A stretch of 64,000 nt of DNA. Source: JACJWR01 sp964474045. GTDB lineage: Bacteria; Actinomycetota; Actinomycetes; S36-B12; UBA10799. Position 1 is the stretch's first letter. Each line of letters begins with the position of its first letter. The position numbers were made by a program, and so were the translations under genes. The DNA is taken from contig CAYYRC010000009.1 of the NCBI GenBank assembly GCA_964474045.1, positions 1 through 64,000 of the forward strand. The letters are read 5' to 3'. Shown piece by piece: positions 1 to 8,938 of the stretch. The notes under the pieces were generated by a model. That model was not told where the DNA came from. It made no database searches and worked only from the letters and a program-made list of their open reading frames with translations.

Positions 1-203
1 GAGGTGATGAGGAACATGATGAGCAGCGGGAAGATGCCCAGCAGCGGCGGGCCGAAGGTCGCGAAGTCATGCGCCGGCAGGATCCAGTGCATGATCGTCA
101 TGATCAGCACGGGCACGACCACGAGCATCGCCACGGTGCGGTGATCGTGCCGGATCTGACGCAGCACCCGAGCCGCGGTCGCCCACGTGCGCCGGGCGCT
201 CAC
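1..203 (-). CDS. ABC-2 type exporter permease, N-terminal part (cut by window edge)
   Basis: Only the first 67 residues are inside the window; the reading frame stays open to base 1. It starts at a GTG whose bases overlap the stop of the ATPase gene upstream (GTGA, 203-200), so the two are translationally coupled. The visible part has a basic N-terminus (ARRTWATAARVLRQIRHD) followed by a hydrophobic segment near residues 24-40 and another near 52-67. This is the usual start of an ABC-2 membrane subunit of a drug or lipid exporter. The assignment rests mainly on the coupling to the ATPase; the substrate is unknown. Confidence 0.75.
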   Translation of the reverse strand, partial: MSARRTWATAARVLRQIRHDHRTVAMLVVVPVLIMTIMHWILPAHDFATFGPPLLGIFPLLIMFLIT

Positions 204-961
204 CGGGGCCCGCCCCCTCGCTCGATGAGCGCCAGGAAGGCAGTCTCGGCATCGGCCGCACCAGTCTCGGCCAGGAGCCGGGCGGGCGTGGTGTCGGCCA
301 GCAGCAGACCGTCGCGCAGGAGCAGCAGCCGGTCGCAGCGGGTCGCCTCTTCCATGACGTGGCTGGAAATGAGCAGGGCGCCGCCGCCGGCGGCCAGGTC
401 TCGGAAGTCGTCCCAGAGGTCGCGGCGCAGCACCGGGTCGAGGCCCACCGTCGGCTCGTCGAGCAGCAGCACCGGCGGATCCGCCAGGAGCGCCACCCCG
501 AGGGAGACCCGCGAGAGCTGGCCGCCCGACAGGCGCGCCACCCGCTGCTCGGCCGCGGCGTCGAGCCGGACGCGTCCCAGGGCCACGTTCACCGCCTCGG
601 GCGGCGCGCCGAGGATGCGCGCGAAGTACTCGAGGTTCTCGCGCACGGTCAGGTCCGGGTAGACCGAGGGCGCCTGCGTGACGTAGCCCACCCGGGCGCG
701 GAGGTCCGCCGAACCGGCGGCCTGGCCCAGGACGTCGATGTCGCCCGCGACGTGCGCCTGCACGCCGGCGAGCGCTCGGATGAGCGTGGTCTTGCCCGAT
801 CCAGAGGGCCCGAGGAGTCCTACGACCTCACCCGCGCGCAGCTCGAAGGTGACGCCGCGCACCACCTCCCGGCCGCCCCGGCTCACGCGTACGTCGGCCA
901 CCGACACGGCGCACCCCGCGGATGCGGCTCCCGAGCCTGCTGCCGACTGTGGCGTGCTCAC
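200..961 (-). CDS. ABC transporter ATP-binding protein (ABC-2 exporter, DrrA/CcmA-like)
   Basis: A 253-residue nucleotide-binding subunit that powers the permease encoded just downstream. The Walker A motif GPSGSGKTT, signature LSGGQLSRV, Walker B LLLLDEPTVGLD and an H-loop SSHVMEE are all present, so it should hydrolyse ATP. The frame is open far upstream, but the ABC domain begins after the GTG at 961 (VSTPQ); the upstream extension lies antisense to the esterase gene and is not plausible coding sequence. A CACACT hexamer ends 6 bases before this GTG, which may be a leaderless promoter. It is divergent from the esterase gene across 102 bases. Exporters of this type move antibiotics or lipids; the sequence does not show which. 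Confidence 0.9.
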   Translation of the reverse strand: MSTPQSAAGSGAASAGCAVSVADVRVSRGGREVVRGVTFELRAGEVVGLLGPSGSGKTTLIRALAGVQAHVAGDIDVLGQAAGSADLRARVGYVTQAPSVYPDLTVRENLEYFARILGAPPEAVNVALGRVRLDAAAEQRVARLSGGQLSRVSLGVALLADPPVLLLDEPTVGLDPVLRRDLWDDFRDLAAGGGALLISSHVMEEATRCDRLLLLRDGLLLADTTPARLLAETGAADAETAFLALIERGGGPR

Positions 962-1051
962 CCACCCAGTGTGACAGGCCGTGTGCCCTCCGTGGCGGGC
1001 CAACTGATCGACAGGGGTGCGCGACCCCTGCCATCGCCGGTCCGCGGGCAA

Positions 1052-1057
1052 TAGCCT
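1052..1057 (+). promoter_or_regulatory. -10 hexamer of a likely leaderless promoter
   Basis: TAGCCT ends exactly 6 bases before the ATG at 1064 and no Shine-Dalgarno sequence lies between. Transcription would start at the A of the start codon. The same geometry recurs at nine other genes in this window. Confidence 0.5.
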
Positions 1058-1063
1058 GGGGCC

Positions 1064-2284
1064 ATGGACATGGCAGGTTCGTGGCTGGGCCCGGGGGCCG
1101 GCTCGCCCGCAGCGATGCTGACGGCGGCCGCGCCGGTCGATGACGGCCAGGCCAACAACCTGTGGGAGCGCCTGCTCTTCAAGATCGAGCTGGTGCCGGT
1201 GACGACCATCTGGTGGGTCGTGGGTTTCGGTGTGGCGGCGCTGCTGTTCCTGGCGCTGGCGGTGTACGTGCGCCCGAAGAAGTGGATGATCCTGTTCGTG
1301 CCGCTGGTGCTGGTCTTCACCGCCTTGGCCGTCGGCTTCGCGGTGAACCTCAAGTTCCATGCCTTCACCACGTTGGGCCCCATGCTCGGGCTCAACCCCT
1401 ACGAGACCGGCGACGACGGCCTGATCGACAAGCCGGAGGGCACCTACCCGCGCGGCGTCGTCGTCGACGCCACGATCCCCGGTCGGGTCAGCGGCCTCGG
1501 CGAGCTCCCCGCCAAGGTCTGGCTCCCCCCGCAGTGGTTCACCGAGCCCAGCCGGACCTTCCCGGTCGTCTTCCTGCTGCACGGCGTACCCGGCTTCGCG
1601 GTGCCCGGCCTCGATCCCAACGGCGGCCCTGCGACGCTGTTCACCAGCGCCAACGCCGACAACGGAGCCCAGCTCGCGGCGACCCAGCGCGACCAGCCCG
1701 TCGTGCTCATCGCCCCCGTGAACTCCCCCATGAATGCCGACACCGAGTGTGTCGACGGCACCCAGGGCAAGTGGCAGACGTACCTGTCCACGGACCTGAT
1801 CAACTGGACTGGGGCCCATCCCAGGATGCAGAAGGGCCCCGAGCACACGGGGATCAGCGGCTACTCCATGGGCGGCTACTGCGCCCAGGTCACGGCGCTG
1901 CGCAACCCCTCCAAGTTCTCCATCTCCGGCAACCTGTCCGGCAGCTTCGCGCCCGACTATCCGGACAGTCAGGGCGGTTTGGCCAAGCTGTTCGGGGTCG
2001 ACGACGTCAAGGCGGCCGAGGCGGACTACGACTCCATCGCCATCGTGCAGACGCAGCCCGCCAGCCATTCGGTGCGGGTGTGGCTGCGCATCGGGACCGG
2101 GGACAACTCGGCGCCGGGACTCATCGAGTCCCAGCAGAAGTTCGCCGCCGCGGCGCGCGACGCCGGCATGACCGTCGAGGAGTCCAAGGTGCCCGGAGGG
2201 CATGACTTCAAGGTCTGGGATCCCGGCTTCGCGGCCTGGATCCAGTGGTGCGCGGCCCTGCTCTACGGGCAGCAGCCGCAGTAG
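1064..2284 (+). CDS. Membrane-anchored alpha/beta-hydrolase of the putative-esterase family
   Basis: A 406-residue protein with two N-terminal membrane helices (about residues 47-68 and 73-93) followed by an extracytoplasmic alpha/beta-hydrolase domain. The nucleophile elbow GYSMGG places the catalytic serine at residue 268, and the C-terminal GGHDFKVW supplies the likely catalytic histidine at 380. The fold resembles the esterase D / mycolyltransferase (antigen 85) group, whose members act on cell-envelope or small ester substrates. That is family knowledge; no mycolate-specific feature is visible here. The start is chosen because a -10 hexamer lies 6 bases upstream; an in-frame ATG two codons later is also possible. 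Confidence 0.8.
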   Translation: MDMAGSWLGPGAGSPAAMLTAAAPVDDGQANNLWERLLFKIELVPVTTIWWVVGFGVAALLFLALAVYVRPKKWMILFVPLVLVFTALAVGFAVNLKFHAFTTLGPMLGLNPYETGDDGLIDKPEGTYPRGVVVDATIPGRVSGLGELPAKVWLPPQWFTEPSRTFPVVFLLHGVPGFAVPGLDPNGGPATLFTSANADNGAQLAATQRDQPVVLIAPVNSPMNADTECVDGTQGKWQTYLSTDLINWTGAHPRMQKGPEHTGISGYSMGGYCAQVTALRNPSKFSISGNLSGSFAPDYPDSQGGLAKLFGVDDVKAAEADYDSIAIVQTQPASHSVRVWLRIGTGDNSAPGLIESQQKFAAAARDAGMTVEESKVPGGHDFKVWDPGFAAWIQWCAALLYGQQPQ

Positions 2285-2423
2285 CCGCCGCGGCGGGAGC
2301 CGGACGCGTTCCGGCCACGGCGACGCGAACGGCGGCAGTCCTCCGGAATATCGGCGACCCAATTATGGTTTACTCTTCAACTATCGCGGCGTGGATGCGC
2401 CGTCCCCAGCTGTGAGGTGCCAC

Positions 2424-3296
2424 GTGAGCTCGATCCTCTATCCGGACGCCCCCGGCGCCGCGTTCGACGGCTTCATGCGTGCCCGCGCCCACGAGGCACG
2501 GCTCCGCCCGGAGTGGAAACCCGGCGACCCGCCGCTGCCGGCCCTCTACATCAGCCACGGCGCCCCGCCGCTGTTCGACGACCCGGAGTGGATCGAGCAG
2601 CTGTTCAACTGGGCGCAGCGCCTGCCACGGCCGCGCGCGATCCTGATTGTGAGTGCGCACTGGGAGGAGTCTCCGCTCAGCCTCTCCGCCACGGGGGCGG
2701 GCACCCCACTCGTCTACGACTTCGGCGGCTTCGCCGACCGCTACTACCGCATGACCTACCCCACCCCCGACGCGACCGCGCTGGCCGGGCTCATCGCACA
2801 GGCGCTCCCGCACGGCACCACGCTGCACCAGCACTCGCGGCGCGGCCTGGACCACGGCTCCTGGGTGCCGCTGAAGGTCATGTATCCCGACGCGGACATC
2901 CCGGTGCTGCAGCTGAGCATGCCGACGCACGACACCCGAGCCCTGCTGGCGCTGGGACGATCGCTGCAGACGCTGCGCGGGGAGGGCGTGCTCGTGATCG
3001 GCTCGGGCTTCATGACGCACGGACTGCCCTTCATGACCTCCGATATGTGGCTGCGCAACGCGGTTCCGGCCTGGTCGTCCGAGTTCGACGCGTGGGCCGC
3101 GCAGGCGCTGGACGCGGGCGACCTGGACGAGCTCGCGGCGTATCGGAACCGCGCCCCCGGCCTCGGCTTCGCACACCCCACCGTCGAGCACTTCACCCCG
3201 CTCTTCGTCGCCCTGGGAGCAGGGGGAGGGACGGTGACGACCGCGATCGACGGCTACCAGTTCGGCCTGGCCAAGCGCTCCATCGAGGTTGCCTGA
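2424..3296 (+). CDS. DODA-type extradiol aromatic ring-opening dioxygenase
   Basis: A 290-residue member of the LigB-superfamily DODA / YgiD group, which opens catechol-type rings such as 4,5-DOPA using a metal-bound active site. The likely metal and active-site histidines are H45 (SHGAPP), H79 (SAHWEES), H144 (DHGSWVPL) and H251/H256 (HPTVEHFTPL). Length fits the family (about 260-290). The open frame continues upstream to 2202, but the GTG at 2424 has a GAGG sequence 7 bases before it and matches the family start. The 139 bases before it contain an A/T-rich patch (about 2350-2395) that probably holds the promoter. The physiological substrate cannot be read from the sequence. Confidence 0.85.
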   Translation: MSSILYPDAPGAAFDGFMRARAHEARLRPEWKPGDPPLPALYISHGAPPLFDDPEWIEQLFNWAQRLPRPRAILIVSAHWEESPLSLSATGAGTPLVYDFGGFADRYYRMTYPTPDATALAGLIAQALPHGTTLHQHSRRGLDHGSWVPLKVMYPDADIPVLQLSMPTHDTRALLALGRSLQTLRGEGVLVIGSGFMTHGLPFMTSDMWLRNAVPAWSSEFDAWAAQALDAGDLDELAAYRNRAPGLGFAHPTVEHFTPLFVALGAGGGTVTTAIDGYQFGLAKRSIEVA

Positions 3297-3467
3297 GAGC
3301 GCAGCCGCCGCGGGCGCCTCCTGGTTGCGGCGGGCACTGGTCCCATCAGCTCGCTGGGCTGCCTCGGGGCCGTCAGACCTTGCAGCAAGCCCTCCGCGTG
3401 GCCCCGCGACGGCGGCGGCTCGGATCATCCCCCGAACGTACGCTCGCGCCCGACGGGCTCGGCGCAC

Positions 3468-3473
3468 TAACCT
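3468..3473 (+). promoter_or_regulatory. -10 hexamer of a likely leaderless promoter (gldA)
   Basis: TAACCT ends 6 bases before the ATG at 3480, with no ribosome-binding site between. Confidence 0.5.
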
Positions 3474-3479
3474 CAACAG

Positions 3480-4586
3480 ATGCTCGCCGTGTTCTGCTCC
3501 CCCTCCCGCTATGTCCAGGGACGTGACGCCACCGCGCAGCTGGGCATCCAGCTGACGCACCTCGGCCTCACCGGGCCGGCGCTCATCGTCGCCAGCGACA
3601 GATGCATCCGGGACCTGGGCGAGACCTGGGCTGCATGCCTGGGCGAGGCCGACATCGAGTTCGGTGTCCACGAGTTCGGCGGCGAATGCTCGCAGGCGAG
3701 CATCGATGCCGGGGTCGCCGCCGCGCGTGCGGCCCGTGCGACGACCGTGATCGGCGTGGGCGGGGGCAAGACCCTGGACACCTCGCGGGCGGTTGCCGCC
3801 GCGATCGGGGCCGCGACGGTCAACTGCCCGACGCTGGCCTCCAGCGATGCCCCGTGCAGCGCCCTCTCGGTGGTCTACCACGAGGACGGATCTTTCGACC
3901 GGCTGCAGTTCTACCCCCGCAACCCCGACCTGGTGCTGGTGGACACGACCCTGGTGGCGGCAGCGCCGCGGCGCTATCTGGTGTCTGGCATGGGTGACGC
4001 GCTGGCGACCTGGTACGAGGCCCGCACGGTGATCGAGGCGCACCGGCCGACCCAGGTCGGCGGCGCCACCACGCTGAGCGCCGCCGCACTCGCCGAGCTG
4101 TGCTGCCGGACGCTCTATGCCGACGGCGCGGCGGCTGCCGCCGCCGTGGACGCGGGTGTGGTGACACCGGCGCTGGAGCGCATCGTGGAGGCCAACACCC
4201 TGCTCTCCGGACTCGGCTTCGAGTCCGGCGGCCTGGCGGTCGCCCACTCCGTCCACAACGGTTTGACCGCCGCCCCGGGCACGCACGACTTCCTGCACGG
4301 CGAGAAGGTCGCCTTCGGCCTGCTCGTGCAACTCCTGGTGGAGGGCCGCCCCGCCGAGGAGTTCGAGCAGGTGCGGGCGTTCTGCGCCACCGTCGGGCTC
4401 CCGACCACGCTGGCCGAGATCGGACTGGCCGACCTCGACGACGGCACCCTGGCGCTCATCGCCGCTGGTGCGGTGGCCGAGGGCGAGACCGCGCACAACG
4501 AGCCCTTCGAGGTGACCGCCGAACTGATCGCCGACGGCATCCGCGGCGCCGACGCGTTGGCGCGGGCGGCTACTCGATCAGGCTGA
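3480..4586 (+). CDS. gldA: Glycerol dehydrogenase
   Basis: A 368-residue NAD-dependent metal-containing dehydrogenase that oxidises glycerol to dihydroxyacetone in the cytoplasm. The nucleotide-binding loop GVGGGKTLDT and the three expected metal ligands are present: D173 (GMGDALATWYEAR), H256 (AVAHSVHNG) and H273 (FLHGEK). The ligand spacing is almost identical to that of the Bacillus stearothermophilus enzyme (D173, H256, H274), and length is typical. It begins at the ATG with a leaderless -10 box. Its 3' end overlaps the convergent P-type ATPase gene by 17 bases. A glpD gene lies far away at 60.3 kb, so glycerol use is not organised as one operon here. Confidence 0.92.
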   Translation: MLAVFCSPSRYVQGRDATAQLGIQLTHLGLTGPALIVASDRCIRDLGETWAACLGEADIEFGVHEFGGECSQASIDAGVAAARAARATTVIGVGGGKTLDTSRAVAAAIGAATVNCPTLASSDAPCSALSVVYHEDGSFDRLQFYPRNPDLVLVDTTLVAAAPRRYLVSGMGDALATWYEARTVIEAHRPTQVGGATTLSAAALAELCCRTLYADGAAAAAAVDAGVVTPALERIVEANTLLSGLGFESGGLAVAHSVHNGLTAAPGTHDFLHGEKVAFGLLVQLLVEGRPAEEFEQVRAFCATVGLPTTLAEIGLADLDDGTLALIAAGAVAEGETAHNEPFEVTAELIADGIRGADALARAATRSG

Positions 4587-6852
4587 ACAGCCCTTCGTCC
4601 TCCTGCGCGTTGTGCAGCTGCAGCACCCCGTACAGCACGTAGAGGGTGCGTCGGGACTCCTGCACCGCGTCCGCTGGATCCAGATCCGGGTCGTCGACGA
4701 TCCGCCGCAGCCTCCGCACCAGCCGCTCGATCTCGGCATGCGTGCGGCTGAGGACGCCCACCGGATCCATTCCCCCGAGGGTGTCAGCCATCGCGGGCAG
4801 CAGCTCGCGCTCCTCCTGCAGCTCGTGCGGGAGCAGGTCGCCCTCCAGGACCACCATCAACTCGCGAACGGTGGCGAGGGGATCCGCGCCGTCCACCTGT
4901 TCCAGCCCGTCGGCCGTCGAGCGGATCCGATCGGTGATGGGCCGCACCGCCTCGTGCTCTGCGGCCGTTCGGGTCAGCAGCTCCATGCGCTCCGGCGGGA
5001 TCCTGGCGCCGGTCGGGGGCCGGAAGACCTGCACCCGAAGTGCGTTGCCGATGGCGAGCAGGTCGATGACCTCCTGCAGCAGCGCGCCGACGGCGGCGGG
5101 CAGGAGCCCGAAGGCGGCCGCAGCCATGGCCACCGCCGACAGCGCCATCCCGATCCAGGCGCTCTGGGCGGCGATCCGCCGGGCGCGGCGGGCGATGAGC
5201 ACGGCGTCGGCGATGCGATCGATGCGGTCCACCGTCAGCACCACGCCGGCCGCCTCCGACGATGCCGTCGCCCCCCTCCCGGCCATCGCCACGCCCACCT
5301 CCGCGGCTGCCAGCGCGGGGGCATCGTTGATGCCGTCGCCCACCATCACGACCGGTCCACGGGTGCGCTCGGCCAGCACCGCCTCGACCTTGTCCGCGGG
5401 CGTCTGCTCGGCCCGCACGGCGTCCACGCCGGCGAGTCGTCCCACTGTGTCGGCGAGGTCCGCCCGGTCTCCGGTCACGAGCACCATGCGGTCGAAGCCG
5501 GCGGCACGCAGCCGGCGCAACATGCGCGGGGACTCGGCACGCAGGGAGTCCATGAGCAGCAACGCTCCTGCGGGACGGCCGGCCAGGGCTACCAGGATGC
5601 TCACGCAGCCCTCGAGATCGGCCTCGTGGCGGGCTCGCTTTGCCCACTCCGGGCGCTCGTCGCCCAGGATCCAGCCGGCCTTGCCCACCGCAACCGGCCG
5701 TCCGTCGACGATCCCCTTGATGCCGTGGCCGTGCACCTCCTCCGGATCGCTGGGCAGCGACAGCTTCAAGTGGCGCTCGCGGGCGGCGCGGACGATGGCC
5801 GAGGCGAGGACGTGCGGGGAGGTCTGGTCCAGGCTGGCCGCAGCCGCGAGGAGCTCGTCCGGGTCGACGCCTGCTGCGACATGGATGCTGCGCAGCGAGG
5901 GGCGACCCTCGGTCAGGGTGCCGGTCTTGTCGAACAGCAGCACCCTGCCGCCCGCGAGCTGCTCCAACACCTGCCCGCCCTTGATCACCACGCCCCGCTT
6001 GGCGGCCTGCGAGACCCCGCTCACCACTGCCACCGGGACCGCCAGCAGCAATGGGCACGGCGTCGCCACGACGAGCACGGCAACCGCCCGCGCCGGGTCC
6101 CCGCTGATCAGCCACGCGACCCCTGCGATCGCCAGCGACAGCGGGATGAACCACCATGCGATGCGGTCCGCGAAGCGCACGTAGGGCGACGACTGCGCCT
6201 GGGCAGCCTGCACCATCCTGACGACATCGGCGTAGGTGCTGTTGGCGGCGATCTCGGTGGCGATGGCCTGGACCGGGGTGCCGGCGTTGACGACGCCGCT
6301 GCGAACCGAGTCGCTGGCCGGCCGATCCACGGCCTGCGACTCGCCGGTCAGGGCCGACTCGTCGAACGTGCCCCCGTCGAGCAGCCGCACATCCACGGGC
6401 ACGATCTCACCGCTGCCGATGACGAGGGTGTCCCCGACGGCCACCTCGTCGACGTCCACCAGCTCGACCCCTGTGGGCACCACCCGGTGGGCGTTGCGCG
6501 GGGACCTGGCCAGCAGCAGCTTGAGCTCGCGGCGGGCCGAGGCCTCCGCCCACTGGTCCAGCACCGTGCCGGTGCCGAGCATGACGGTGATGAGGGCAGC
6601 GGCCAGGTACTCATGGGTCAGCAGCGCGCCCAGCACCGCCAGGAACGCCAGCACGTCCACCCCGGCCGTCCGGGCGATGAGTCCGCGGACGACCGCCCCG
6701 CCGGATGCCAGCACGCCCAGCACGCCGGCCGCCAGCCAGCAGCTGTCCCGCACGCCGTCCTGACCGGCGGCGGCCGCGACGATGCCCGCAGCCAGCAGCA
6801 GGACCGCAGGGATGAGAACCACCCAGCCCCAGTGCTCCCGGAGTCGCCGCAT
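4570..6852 (-). CDS. P1B-type heavy-metal ATPase with C-terminal hemerythrin-like domain (P1B-5 type)
   Basis: A 760-residue membrane pump. No N-terminal HMA metal-binding domain is present. The actuator loop contains TGES, the intramembrane metal motif is T264-P-C-P, the phosphorylated aspartate is D308 in DKTGTLTEG, and the hinge motif GDGINDAP follows. After the last helix, about the final 130 residues form a helical domain with the hemerythrin pattern of spaced histidines and acids (EHEAVR, PHELQEERE, THAEIERL, HNAQEDEGLF), which can bind a di-iron centre. TPCP plus this tail is the described P1B-5 architecture; proposed substrates are Ni, Co or Fe. The ATG at 6852 has GGAGG five bases upstream and is preferred to the TTG at 6864. 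The gene follows a CDF transporter on the same strand. Confidence 0.88.
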   Translation of the reverse strand: MRRLREHWGWVVLIPAVLLLAAGIVAAAAGQDGVRDSCWLAAGVLGVLASGGAVVRGLIARTAGVDVLAFLAVLGALLTHEYLAAALITVMLGTGTVLDQWAEASARRELKLLLARSPRNAHRVVPTGVELVDVDEVAVGDTLVIGSGEIVPVDVRLLDGGTFDESALTGESQAVDRPASDSVRSGVVNAGTPVQAIATEIAANSTYADVVRMVQAAQAQSSPYVRFADRIAWWFIPLSLAIAGVAWLISGDPARAVAVLVVATPCPLLLAVPVAVVSGVSQAAKRGVVIKGGQVLEQLAGGRVLLFDKTGTLTEGRPSLRSIHVAAGVDPDELLAAAASLDQTSPHVLASAIVRAARERHLKLSLPSDPEEVHGHGIKGIVDGRPVAVGKAGWILGDERPEWAKRARHEADLEGCVSILVALAGRPAGALLLMDSLRAESPRMLRRLRAAGFDRMVLVTGDRADLADTVGRLAGVDAVRAEQTPADKVEAVLAERTRGPVVMVGDGINDAPALAAAEVGVAMAGRGATASSEAAGVVLTVDRIDRIADAVLIARRARRIAAQSAWIGMALSAVAMAAAAFGLLPAAVGALLQEVIDLLAIGNALRVQVFRPPTGARIPPERMELLTRTAAEHEAVRPITDRIRSTADGLEQVDGADPLATVRELMVVLEGDLLPHELQEERELLPAMADTLGGMDPVGVLSRTHAEIERLVRRLRRIVDDPDLDPADAVQESRRTLYVLYGVLQLHNAQEDEGLFSLIE

Positions 6853-6919
6853 GTCCGCCTCCAAGTCGCTTGCCTCACGTCCAGCCTACGACTGCGCAGC
6901 GTGACGAACCGCCTGCCGC

Positions 6920-7831
6920 TCAGGGATGCTGCGCCGATTCACCCTCCCGGTGCTGGGGCGGCTCGATCTGCAGGGTGGAGTGCTCGACAGCGAAGTTCTC
7001 ATGCAGGGTGCGCTGCAGCTCCGCCAGCAGCCGCGCTTGATCGTCGGCCCCGAAGCAGGAGGGCTCGACCACGATGTGGGCAGACAGCGACGGCATGCCG
7101 CTGGTGATCGCCCAGACGTGCAGGTCGTGCACAGACCGCACCCCCGGAAGCGCCGCGAGGTCGGTGCGGATGAGCTCGGGGTCCACCCCGCGGGGAGCGT
7201 TCTCCATCAGCACCCCGAACGCGTCACGCAGGAGCAAGAGCGTCCGCGGCACCATGAAGATCGCGATCACGACGGACACGATCACGTCGGCCCGGTCGAA
7301 TCCCGTCCCGAGCACCACCAACCCGGCGACCACGACGCCGAAGGAGCCCAACGCGTCGGAGAAGACCTCCAGGTAGGCGCCCTTGACCGCCAGGCTCTCC
7401 CGCGACCCGCGACGCAGCAGCAACAGGGAGGCGACGTTGGCAGCGACCCCGTAGAGCGCCGCGACGATCATGACGCCCGGCTGCACCGGCTCGGGATGGC
7501 TCCAGCGCTGCACGGCCTCGACCAGGATGTAGGCCGATACCCCCAGCAGCAGGAACCCGTTGGCAACGGTCGCAAGGATCTCGATCCGGTACAGCCCGAA
7601 AGTGCGACTCGGTCGGGTCCTGCGGGCCGCGATGGAGATCGCGACGATGGCCAGCGCGATCCCGGCGACGTCGGTGAACATGTGAGCGGCATCAGCCAGC
7701 AGTGCCAGCGAGTTCGCCAAGAAGGCACCGATGAGCTGGACGGCCACCACCGACAGCCCCAGGCACAGGGCGACGACCAACGTGCCCCGGTTGCGCATGC
7801 CCGCGCTGCCGTGGTCGTGGCCGCCACCCAT
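6920..7831 (-). CDS. Cation diffusion facilitator (CzcD/ZitB-like metal efflux)
   Basis: A 303-residue CDF antiporter that exports divalent metals such as Zn2+ or Co2+ in exchange for protons. Six membrane helices precede a cytoplasmic C-terminal domain of about 90 residues ending in a His-rich tail (PPQHREGESAQHP). Site A residues are visible in DAAHMFTDV (helix 2) and EVFSDALGS (helix 5), where Glu replaces the more usual His. A His-rich N-terminus (GGGHDHG) also fits. The gene lies 18 bases after the stop of an Ntn hydrolase gene and 67 bases before the start of the P1B ATPase gene, all on the minus strand. CDF and ATPase together form a metal-efflux block. Confidence 0.9.
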   Translation of the reverse strand: MGGGHDHGSAGMRNRGTLVVALCLGLSVVAVQLIGAFLANSLALLADAAHMFTDVAGIALAIVAISIAARRTRPSRTFGLYRIEILATVANGFLLLGVSAYILVEAVQRWSHPEPVQPGVMIVAALYGVAANVASLLLLRRGSRESLAVKGAYLEVFSDALGSFGVVVAGLVVLGTGFDRADVIVSVVIAIFMVPRTLLLLRDAFGVLMENAPRGVDPELIRTDLAALPGVRSVHDLHVWAITSGMPSLSAHIVVEPSCFGADDQARLLAELQRTLHENFAVEHSTLQIEPPQHREGESAQHP

Positions 7832-7849
7832 GGCCGGGCCCCGCCTCCG

Positions 7850-8836
7850 CTAGCCAGCCGCCGCGAGTGCCGGCGGCTCGGCCGGTCGCATGCGGGGCAC
7901 GAGGTCGCCGACCGCCTCGGGGTCAGACAGGTCCGCCCGCAGCGGGACGGCGCTTGTCGCCAGGTCGGCCAGCGATGCCCACGCCAGCGCCGGCGACGAC
8001 ATGGACCAGAAGTAGTAGTCCCGGTTGCTCAGGTCGGCGGCGGAGATCCACCGGGTCGGGTAGACCTCGCCGGTCGGATAGGGCACCCCCGGCGGCTTGC
8101 TCACCGCCGACGCGACGTGGACGACGCCCGCGAGCGCCTCGCGGGAATCCGCCGGCGTCGGCAGGTAGTGCCGGAAGTAGCTGGCGCGCACGAAGCGGTC
8201 CTCTGACGTGATGTCGCCGGGCGCGGGCAGGTCGCCGCCGAAGGGGCGGTAGCGCGCCAGGTTGGCCAGCTGCTCGGGCATGCTGGGGCTGTTCGCCATC
8301 ACCTGGTACTGCCGGCCATGGGTCACGAGCATGCGCCCGGCCACGGGTTCGAACACCGCTGTGTCGCCGCTGGCGTCCTCCACCGACAGATGCACCCCGA
8401 GCCGCCGACCCTGCTCATCGGGAAGGGCGTGGCCGAGGCCGGTGCCGCCCACGTCCGTCGGTTCGACCCTCACTGCCCTCAGCGCCGCGACGGCCTCGTC
8501 GACGCTCGCGCAGTTGTCCAGGACGAACTGCGACCAGAGCCCCGTGGTGAGCACGGGACGGGAGTCGGGTGGCTCGTACTCGGCCGAGGTGAACATCAGG
8601 GTGTGGGCGGCCAGGCCGGCAGAGTTCAGCCCGTCCAGGTACAGCCCGCCGAAGTCGACGAGGGCGGCCGAGGAGTAGGCGGAGGTCCAGGTGAGGCCAG
8701 CCGCGGCGGAGTCGGCGCGGCGACGCAGGCCGGCGGGGAGGAACCACATCGCGGCACTGCTCGGGAAGCTGGAATCCAGGGTGCGGCTCACCACCGCGGC
8801 GGCGGAGTTGTCACCCCAGAAGATCCGAGTGCACAT
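7850..8836 (-). CDS. Linear amide C-N hydrolase, choloylglycine-hydrolase family (Ntn hydrolase)
   Basis: A 328-residue protein whose N-terminus MCTRIFWGD is diagnostic: removal of the initiator Met exposes Cys2 as the N-terminal nucleophile. The family includes bile-salt hydrolase, penicillin V acylase and acyl-homoserine-lactone acylases, all cleaving linear amide bonds. Further family features are the central GGLYLDGLNSAGL and MANSPSMPEQL segments. No signal peptide is seen, so the protein is probably cytoplasmic. A TACCCT hexamer ends 6 bases before the ATG, so the message is probably leaderless. The frame is open farther upstream, but the Cys2 requirement fixes this start. The substrate is not determinable; bile-salt hydrolysis should not be assumed. 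Confidence 0.82.
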   Translation of the reverse strand: MCTRIFWGDNSAAAVVSRTLDSSFPSSAAMWFLPAGLRRRADSAAAGLTWTSAYSSAALVDFGGLYLDGLNSAGLAAHTLMFTSAEYEPPDSRPVLTTGLWSQFVLDNCASVDEAVAALRAVRVEPTDVGGTGLGHALPDEQGRRLGVHLSVEDASGDTAVFEPVAGRMLVTHGRQYQVMANSPSMPEQLANLARYRPFGGDLPAPGDITSEDRFVRASYFRHYLPTPADSREALAGVVHVASAVSKPPGVPYPTGEVYPTRWISAADLSNRDYYFWSMSSPALAWASLADLATSAVPLRADLSDPEAVGDLVPRMRPAEPPALAAAG

Positions 8837-8842
8837 GCGGCC

Positions 8843-8848
8843 AGGGTA
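8843..8848 (-). promoter_or_regulatory. -10 hexamer of a likely leaderless promoter
   Basis: On the minus strand TACCCT ends 6 bases before the ATG at 8836; no ribosome-binding site is present. Confidence 0.5.
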
Positions 8849-8938
8849 GGGGGTTGGCGCGGCCGAGGGGCGTGTGGAATCGTTGGCCTCGTCGGCGCCC
8901 TCGCCACAGCATCCGCGCGACCCAACCCCGGAGACACC

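Noticed and set aside
962..2362. Upstream extension of the ABC ATPase frame to 720 codons
   Set aside because: The extension runs antisense through the esterase gene and encodes no domain. The ATPase domain starts right after the GTG at 961.
2370..4496. A 708-codon minus-strand open frame
   Set aside because: Antisense to the dioxygenase and glycerol dehydrogenase, both of which show complete active sites.
4612..7107. An 831-codon plus-strand open frame
   Set aside because: Antisense to the P-type ATPase; composition is that of a shadow frame.
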